Below are positions 57,135 through 64,000 of a stretch of DNA of 64,000 nt, in pieces. The notes beneath the pieces are model-generated. The model was given only the letters and a program-made list of their open reading frames with translations. It was not told the DNA's origin and did no database searches. The first letter of the stretch is position 1; each line of letters starts with the position of its first letter. Source of the DNA: Serpula lacrymans var. lacrymans S7.9 (Eukaryota > Basidiomycota > Agaricomycetes > Boletales > Serpulaceae); NCBI RefSeq assembly GCF_000218685.1, contig NW_006763290.1:101540-165539 (forward strand), written 5' to 3'. The position numbers and the translations under genes were made by a program.

Positions 57135-57384
57135 TGCCTGTGGACATTAGCGTGCTGCATAAATGATGCTTCACCAGATACATATCAACATTGGGTTCCT
57201 CCAAGTGAACCCCATCTTCATTCCTGCGTGAACCAGCATACTGGAAGCTTTGTACATACACAAGAGGTTGGGAGAATGGATGGGAAGCTGAGAGCCCAGG
57301 CATGGAATCAGCTGAAAGATTAGTCACACTTGGATTGGCCGTGACACTGTAAAAGAGCATCATCATCAGAAGTAAATTCAGATA
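57135..57384 (-). pseudogene. Plavaka-associated gene, 5' neighbour fragment
   Basis: Minus-strand reading gives NPSVTNLSADSMPGLSAS, QSFQYAGSRRNEDGVHLEEP and NVDMYLVKHHLCSTLMSTG up to the right terminal repeat. This continues in sense into the fragment at 39275-39430. The other edge is cut by the LTR of element C at 57385, so the gene has been hit twice. Only about 130 codons in total survive in the window. Confidence 0.6.
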
Positions 57385-57680
57385 TGTCACGACTTGAACC
57401 AGAAGCGCTAGTCTGAGCGCTAGTTTCCTTTTTTCTTTCTTTTTCTTTTTCTTTGATATCTGATCACATGACAGATAAGATATGTTAAGCTGCTGCTTTA
57501 GCGCGGATAACATAATACGTAGTTATATCAGATCACGTGACCATCACGTGACAAGAGTCTAGAACCATTACAAAGAACATCAGTCAGCGCCTCATGGCTG
57601 ACTTTCAGAAACATATATATAGTAGACCATCATGTACATACTTTCCTCAGTTGTTGATTAATTCTCAATCGCTATCTTGT
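57385..57680 (+). repeat. 5' LTR of element C
   Basis: Start is fixed by the match to 63838; the end is not, because the right copy leaves the window, so 57680 is an estimate. It contains a 20-bp GTCAGC...GCTGAC hairpin word at 57583-57602 identical to that of element B, CATATATATAG about 10 bp after it, and two CACGTG words near 57535-57550. Confidence 0.8.
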
Positions 57681-57775
57681 AACGCTACTTGTTTGATTTG
57701 AGCCTTCGTCCCTCCATTAGTTCGGTAAAGGGGATAAGGGTTTTACACAATCAACAACTCCCACAAGTACCGTTT

Positions 57776-57985
57776 ATGAATATAACAGCAACAATCCTAA
57801 CCACCATCATCGTCACCATCATCATCATCTTCCTCATCCTAAACCTACTTAAACGATCGAACCAAACCACCACTACCCTCCCACTTCATCACCTACCCGC
57901 TCGCCCCGACACCATTTTATCATTTTTCCCTGCCAACGTCTCCCCCTCCTCATCCCAAGACTCGTTCGTAACCATCCCCCTGTAA
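57776..57985 (+). CDS. Element C leader ORF, single-pass membrane peptide
   Basis: 69 codons from MNITATILTTIIVT through the span IIIIFLILNLL to a Thr/Pro-rich tail with RPDTILSFF and a final SQDSFVTIPL. Position, length, topology and the last motif match the leader ORF of element B, although the two elements are otherwise well diverged. The frame is intact here even though gag and pol are broken. Confidence 0.52.
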   Translation: MNITATILTTIIVTIIIIFLILNLLKRSNQTTTTLPLHHLPARPDTILSFFPANVSPSSSQDSFVTIPL

Positions 57986-58331
57986 ATACATTTTATATCA
58001 CTATAATCTCTTTGGTGTGGAACCATTGGGATTTTCTCGGTTTTACATAGTTTCATTTTCGATTTCCTCTGACCAGGCCGCGCATTTGCGTCCGCCAGTC
58101 GGGAGAAGGACTGAAAGCTTAATAAGCTGGTCACATTGGGACAACCGTTCGGACCCCAATTTATCACTATACCTTTTACATAAATTTCGTAAAATACAAA
58201 AAATAGTTACCGTACATACATAGTCAGTAGTGGGCTGAAGAGGACCACTTTGACTCAAAGAGAACAGATAGACTACTAGGATCTTAGAAAGCGGTGTATC
58301 GATCCAGCTTATCACTGGTGAACTCCTTTCT

Positions 58332-58770
58332 ATGCTTAGTAGAGATTTTTACATTTGGATCGGAGAGCAACACATTTACTCTCAAGATTACGTATTCAAA
58401 GGGCAATTCCCTTTACCAGAAATAGAACCCATCAGAATCCCATCCCCTTTAATCAAAACCGAAACTCCCCCTCCTCCCCAACTCACATTCAATGTCCAAC
58501 CTAGAATATCGCGATCTGCCCGAGCCATCCAACAGCACGGACAGCGCATTTACCAGGGAAATGATGGACGCATTACCCAGAATAGACACTCCCCCCCCCG
58601 AAAGAAGCGCGATTGGAAGCATACGTAAAACAAGAAGTAGAAAAGGCGATAAGACAAACACAAATGCATTACCAATCACAGCTAGACGAGGCGCTCGAAG
58701 AAGTGAGCGTCTTGCAAAGAAAATTAAAGAGACAGATACCGCCACCTCCAGAAAAGGTGGAAAGAAGTAG
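58332..58770 (+). pseudogene. Element C overlapping basic ORF, broken by one base
   Basis: The first part starts at an ATG (MLSRDFYIWIGEQHIYS) and includes IPSPLIKTETPPPP and GRITQNRHSPPR. After the C-run at 58591-58599 the matching continuation (NALPITARRGARRSERLAKK) is in the next frame and ends at 58770. The first frame alone stops at 58628. The C-run insertion shifts this ORF and gag by the same amount, so both share one lesion. Equivalent to 47652-48086 of element B. Confidence 0.45.
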
Positions 58771-59611
58771 AACGGCACTGGAGAAACCTGAGAACTTCTC
58801 CGGAGATAAGAAAAAGTATAGGGCCTTCAGAGAGTCCTTATTACTACATTTCGAAGACGATGCCGTATATTTCCAAGATGACCGAAAAAAGATAAGCTTT
58901 GTGCTATCTTTTATGAAAGAAGGAGAAGCCGCGGCCTTCCGGACCGATTGGGTAGAGAACCGAGTCGATGCCCAACAGCTAGGGCTTGATATTACGAACA
59001 CGTACGGAAGTTGGCCGTATTTTGCGGACAAAATGGAAGAAAGGTTCAAGGACAGTTTTGAAAAAGAAACTGCCAAGAACAAAATATTGACCCTGAGACA
59101 GGGCAATGAAACCGCCCAAGCCTTCTTTGAAAGGTTTGAGGAAAAGAAAAGATGGGCGGGGTATACAAATAGAATAAACGAAGATTTCCTAATATCTCTA
59201 CTCAGGAGGAACATGAACAAACCGCTAGTAGACAGGGTGATCTACGGCGGGCATATTCCCAGAGATTACCAAGAGTGGAAAAGGGAACTTATTAGAATAG
59301 ACTATATTTGGAGAGAGAGAGAAAAGGAGAAGAAAGGTTCCGACACTGGGAAGAAACCCTATTCGGAGCAAAGGAAAGAAGGAGAAAAGAAAAGAGACGG
59401 AACCGGGTATACCTACACCGGTAACGGAGAACGAATGGAGGTGGATAAAGCGAAATTCCGCACTGAGGGACGATGCTACCGATGCGGAGAAAAGGGACAT
59501 AGAAGCTTCGAGTGCAAAGACGCACAAAAAAAGAAGCCACAATTTAATGTCCGAGAGTTCTTAGAAAAGATGACGAAAGAGGAAAGGGAAAAACTCCTTG
59601 AGGGTTTTTAA
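58492..59611 (+). pseudogene. Element C gag, frameshifted in a C-run
   Basis: Starts MSNLEYRDLPEPSNSTD, similar to element B Gag (shared DALP.I). The frame changes at the nine-C run (58591-58599), then continues to 59611 with KKYRAFRESLLLHFEDDA, FRTDWVENR, FFERFEEKKRWAGYTNRI and a zinc knuckle CYRCGEKGHRSFEC, ending LLEGF-TAA. The remainder is fully open. The stop again lies in GGT TTT TAA. Confidence 0.85.
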
Positions 59612-62600
59612 AGAGGCCAGCGGTACCGCATCGACCGACTGAGCCTAAAGACGTTTCGAATCGATTTCTTCCTTTGACTGTAGATACATATGACTCAGAA
59701 TTGTTAAGCTGCAGCTTTAGCGCGGATAACAATAAAACTATTTCCACTCAGACAAAGAAAGAAATCCGAAACGAAAAAGATGCAACTAGAGTGAAAGCGG
59801 CGCAGAGTGATAAGACATCCGCAGTTTCGACGGCGGGCGAATCACTAAAAAGCGCAGCATTTACGATAGAACCTAAGATTCCACACCCGATGCGGCGAGC
59901 TCTACGGAGAAAAACGCAGCAGAGACTGTAGAAGAGAGGTCAGGAGCCCCTCTAAAAAAACCTAGAACAGAAGTCTGGACCCCAGAATGGGTAGTAGACA
60001 GGCTAAGAGACCAAAAGGAAGAAAGATCCATTGGGATTCTGAGTGCCTGGACACATAAAAAGAGAACGAGAGAAGTAACCCGGGAAACGATAAAAGAAAT
60101 CAACCGGTTACCAAAAGTAGAAGCTATACAAGCGATCATAGAAATTGCCTCCCCAAAAAAGTACATTAGGGGCACCCAAGGCAATCAAATGAACGTAAAA
60201 TGTAAGCTTACTACATTAGATACTCTCCAATCAGAAACAGTCGAAGCACTATTGGACAGTGGATGCACGGGGAGTTGCATCGACTCCCAATTTGTGAAAG
60301 ACAAAAGATATGAGACAAGGAAGATACCGAGACCTATTCCAGTCTATAATGCAGATGGAACTCTTAATAAAAACGGAGCCATCAATGAATTTGTAATACT
60401 ACTCATGGAAATCGACGGACACGTCGAGAAGATACATCTTGCCGTAACCAATCTAGGTAACGGAAAAATGTTTCTAGGACATGAGTGGTTGAACAAACAT
60501 AATCCTAAAATAGACTGGAAAGAATCGAAATTGACCTTTGAAAGATGCCCTGAAGAATGCAGACCGAGAATCCGAATCTCTGATCCAGAGGAGGATCCGG
60601 AAATATTCTTTGAGGAACTAAGAGAAGACGAGAGGATGATACAGGTGAATCTCCATAATTTCGAAGATGCCACGATCAACGATCAATATTACCATATCAG
60701 AGCCCAAGGCACGATGGCACAGAAGCTAGCAGAAGCCGCAGGCAAAGATCGAAAAGAAGGAGGATTCGAAAAGATAGTGCCAAAACACCTTCATCAATAC
60801 AAAGACGTATTTGATAAAAAGGAGTTTGACACGTTACCTGAAAGAAGGCAATGGGATCACGCAATCGAACTAATACCGGGAGATCACTCCCTAGATTGCA
60901 AGATCTATCCATTGGCAAGAGGAGAGCAAGAAGAGCTAGATGCGTTCCTAAAAGAGAATCTAGAATCGGGACGGATAAGACCATCGAAGTCCCTGTTCGC
61001 ATCACCATTCTTCTTCATTAAAAAGAAAGACGGGAAGTTGAGACCAGTTCAAGATTATAGGAAGCTAAATGATATCACCATCAAAAATAGATATCCACTT
61101 CCGTTGATCGGGGAACTAGTAGACAAATTGAGTGGAGCAAAATACTTCACAAAATTGGATGTAAGATGGGGATATAACAATATCTGAATGAGAGAAGGAG
61201 ATGAACATAAAGCAGCATTCAGGACAAATCGGGGATTATTCGAACCATTAGTCATGTTCTTCGGACTGACAAACTCCCCCGCCATGTTCCAAATGATGAT
61301 GAACACACTTTTCAAAGAGTTGATAGATGAAGGATTAGTAATCATATATCTAGATGATATCATGATATTCACAAAGGATATAGAAATGCACCGAGCAACG
61401 ACGCGACGTGTGTTAGAAATCCTAAGAAAGAATCATCTCTATCTTAAACCAGAGAAATGCAATTTCGAACAGACAGAAGTGGAATACCTGGGACTGATCA
61501 TCTCAGAGAACGAAATTCGCATGGATCCGGTAAAAGTAGAAGGAATTAGCAAATGGCCAGAATGCAAAAATAAAAAGGATATACAGGCATTCTTGGGATT
61601 TGTAAATTTCTATCGAAGATTCATAGAGGGCTTCGGGGAAGTAGCCAAACCATTGACCAAGTTAACGGGAAAAGAGGACTTCATTTGGGGAAATGAACAA
61701 CAAGAAGCATTTAACACATTAAAACAACGTGTAGCTTCAGCCCCAGTGTTAGCTCTCCCAGTACCACATGGTCAATACAAAGTAGAAGCAGACAGTAGTG
61801 ACTTCGCTATGGGTGCTGTCTTATCACAAAGACAAAAAGATGACTGGAAGCCAATTGCATACCTCTCCAAAGCGTTAAACCCCACAGAACGCAATTACGA
61901 GATCTATGACAAAGAACTTCTTGCCATCATGACGGCACTTAATGAATGGAGACATTACTTAATAGACGCAGAAGAGGAATTTGAGATATGGACAGATCAT
62001 CAAAATCTGCTGTATTTCAAAGAACCAAAGAAGTTGAACAGGAGACAGGCGCGGTGGATGACGGAGTTGAGCCAGTATCATTTCACGATACATCATATGC
62101 CAGGAAGGAAGCATATAAAAGCAGATCTTCTCTCGAGGCGATCAGATCATAACAAAGGAGAAAACGACAATGAAGACGTCGTGCTACTGGATGAGAAACT
62201 ATTTGTAAGAATGACTCTCTCTCCAGAACAAAGACAAAAGATTGCAGACAGTCAAGAGAAGGAATTGGAGATTTCAAAGTGGATTACAAAGAGAAAAGGA
62301 AATGTAGATGAGCTGATAAAAAAGATGAAAGGAAAGATAGAGAGGAGAGAGGATGGTTGGTTAGACGAAGACAGTTGCATAGTATTCAAAGGCAGGATCT
62401 ATGTACCGAAAGATGCTGCGTTAAGGGAAGAGATTATCCGACGAAACCACGACTCTGTTATTGCAGGCCATCCAGGAAGATATAAGACCAAGGAGCTAAT
62501 CACTCGACAATACTGGTGGCCTTACATGGACAGAGATATCACGAGATACGTAGATGGATGCGAAGTCTGCCAAAGGACTAAGACAGACCATAAAAAGAAA

Positions 62601-63869
62601 GCAGCACCGCTTCATCCAAACGAGGTCCCGGATAAACCTTGGCAGATCATATCAGTAGATCTGATCGGACCGCTACCAGAATCAAATGGATATAACATGA
62701 TAATGGTAGTAGTAGATTGATTTACCAAAATGATCAAGGTAATTCCCACACAAATGGAGATCACATCAGAAGGAGTGGCACGACTATTTAGAGATCATGT
62801 ATTCAGAAACCACGGCATACCCGAAAAGATCATCTCAGATCGGGGACCGCAATTCGTTTCAAAATTCATGAAAGATCTACATACGCTTCTTCGGATAAAA
62901 GCGAACCCATCAACGGCTTGGCATCCACAAACGGATGGACAGACGGAGAGGATCAATCAAGAGATAGAACAGTATCTCAGAATCTTCGTAAACCATAAAC
63001 AAGATGATTGGGCAGAATGGCTTACCCTAGCAGAATTCTCTTACAATAACAAACAACATTCTGCGACGGGATACAGCCCGTTCTACCTGAATCATGGACA
63101 TCATCCGAGAACACAGGAAGTAGTGAAAGTGGGGGTAAAGAACGAAAATGCAGAAGATTTCGTAAAGAGAATGACAGAAACAAGGAAGAGAGCAGAAGAA
63201 TCGCTGCAAAAGGCAGCTGAACAGATGAAGAAGCAGTACAATAAGAAGAAAAGAGAAGCAGTAGAATATAGAGTAGGAGATAAGGTGTACGTAGAAGCGA
63301 CCAATATCTCAACAGATCGACCAGCCAAGAAACTGGACGATAAGAGACACGGTCCGTTTGAAATACTGGAAAAAATAGGTGAATCAGCCTATAGATTAGC
63401 GCTACCACCGACATGGCGGCCTATTCATCCGGTTTTCAACGAGATAAAACTCACGCCGTACAAAGAACCACAGTTCCCTTCCCAACAGAAACCTAAACCG
63501 ATACCGTCGGTAATAGTAGACGGACAAGAAGAATATGAAGTCGAAGAAGTTCTAGACTCACGTCTAAAAAAGGGAAAATTAGAATATTTAGTACATTGGA
63601 AGAATTATCCAAAAGAGGAACGCACGTGGGAACCCGAACAACATCTAAACAACTCACCAGACAAAGTCAAAACATTCCACGACCACAACCCTAGTGCACC
63701 CCGACGGATACAATTCCAATTACAATTCCAACCCTTCGAAAACTTCACAACGACTAGAGTCCGAAAACAATTGTTTAATTGGGAAAACAGAAAGATGGAC
63801 CCCTACTTTCGGGACGAAAGTCCTAAGGAGGGGGTAATGTCACGACTTGAACCAGAAGCGCTAGTCTGA
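59602..63869 (+). pseudogene. Element C pol, two stops and a frame change
   Basis: After a -1 shift at the gag stop the frame encodes RFLPLTVDTYDSELLS and on to about 59875. It then changes to the frame holding WTPEWVVDRLRDQKEERSIG, protease (LLDSGCTGSCIDS), reverse transcriptase (IYLDDIMIF), RNase H, integrase (HPGRYKTKELITRQYWWPY, IISDRGPQFVS) and chromodomain (YLVHWKNYPKEERTWEPEQ). TGA codons at 61185-61187 (after GYNNI) and 62718-62720 (after MVVVD) stand where element B has Arg. The last codons lie in the 3' LTR, as in element B. Confidence 0.88.
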
Positions 63870-64000
63870 GCGCTAGTTTCCTTTTTTCTTTCTTTTTCTT
63901 TTTCTTTGATATCTGATCACATGACAGATAAGATATGTTAAGCTGCTGCTTTAGCGCGGATAACATAATACGTAGTTATATCAGATCACGTGACCATCAC
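63838..64000 (+). repeat. 3' LTR of element C, partial
   Basis: First 163 bp of the right LTR, identical to 57385-57547; the rest lies beyond the window. Confidence 0.92.

Larger units (their letters stand above)
57385..64000 (+). mobile_element. Degenerate chromodomain Ty3/gypsy element C (cut by window end)
   Basis: Left LTR starts at 57385 (TGTCACGACTTG) and the right LTR at 63838; 163 bp of the right copy are visible and identical to the left. Order: LTR, membrane-peptide ORF, basic ORF overlapping gag, gag, pol, purine tract (AAGGAGGGGG), LTR. It is related to element B across all ORFs. Defects: an extra base in a C-run at 58591-58599, a frame change near 59875-59930 early in pol, and TGA stops at 61185-61187 and 62718-62720. 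The identical LTRs suggest a fairly recent insertion despite these, or recombination between LTRs. The right target duplication lies outside the window. Confidence 0.9.

Noticed and set aside
57087..57513. 142-codon minus-strand frame taken as one gene
   Set aside because: It is a composite: element C LTR sequence, then the remnant of a split gene, then the CACTA terminal repeat.

Overview
The window looks like chromosomal DNA of an agaricomycete (mushroom-forming basidiomycete). Protein genes are broken by many introns of about 45-75 nt. The gene families are typical of the group: FunK1 kinase, tandem intron-rich P450s of the CYP52/CYP63 type, a Plavaka-type CACTA transposon and chromodomain Ty3/gypsy elements. 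No rRNA, CRISPR or prokaryote-style feature is visible, and I found no convincing tRNA.

Positions 1-39,300 are gene-dense. In order they hold: a secreted/membrane IFI6/ISG12-like protein (-); a frameshifted FunK1 kinase pseudogene (-) between two diverged direct repeats; EMG1/NEP1 (+); SEC14 (+); two tandem P450s (-); actin with a 6-nt microexon (-); two single-pass membrane proteins (+) flanking a carotenoid cleavage oxygenase (-); two tandem paralogues of unknown function (-); RPN10 (+); an NDUFB7-like complex I subunit (+); SCO1 (-); the KEOPS subunit CGI121 (-); a membrane-anchored PDI-like protein (+); and a 1410-residue mitochondrial PPR protein (-). Apart from the P450s, the oxygenase and the lineage-specific families, these are housekeeping genes for ribosome biogenesis, lipid transfer, cytoskeleton, proteasome, respiration, tRNA modification and protein folding.

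From about 39,275 to the end there is a stack of transposons. A Plavaka-related gene is split by a short CACTA/Plavaka element with 42-bp inverted repeats. That element is split by a chromodomain gypsy element (element A, 628-bp LTRs, target duplication TAGAC). Element A is split in its RNase H region by a second gypsy element (element B, 359-bp LTRs, target duplication ATCTC). A third gypsy element (element C) inserted on the other side of the broken gene and runs off the window. Element B appears intact; A and C carry stops and frameshifts.

The most unusual content is in the 5' leaders of elements B and C. Each carries, upstream of gag, a short ORF for a single-pass membrane peptide with a shared C-terminal motif. 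Each also carries a second ORF for a basic protein that overlaps the start of gag in another reading frame. In element C a single extra base in a C-run breaks gag and this overlapping ORF together. Gene structures given here were spliced by eye using GT-AG (and two GC-AG) junctions and family alignment from memory; no database search was run.
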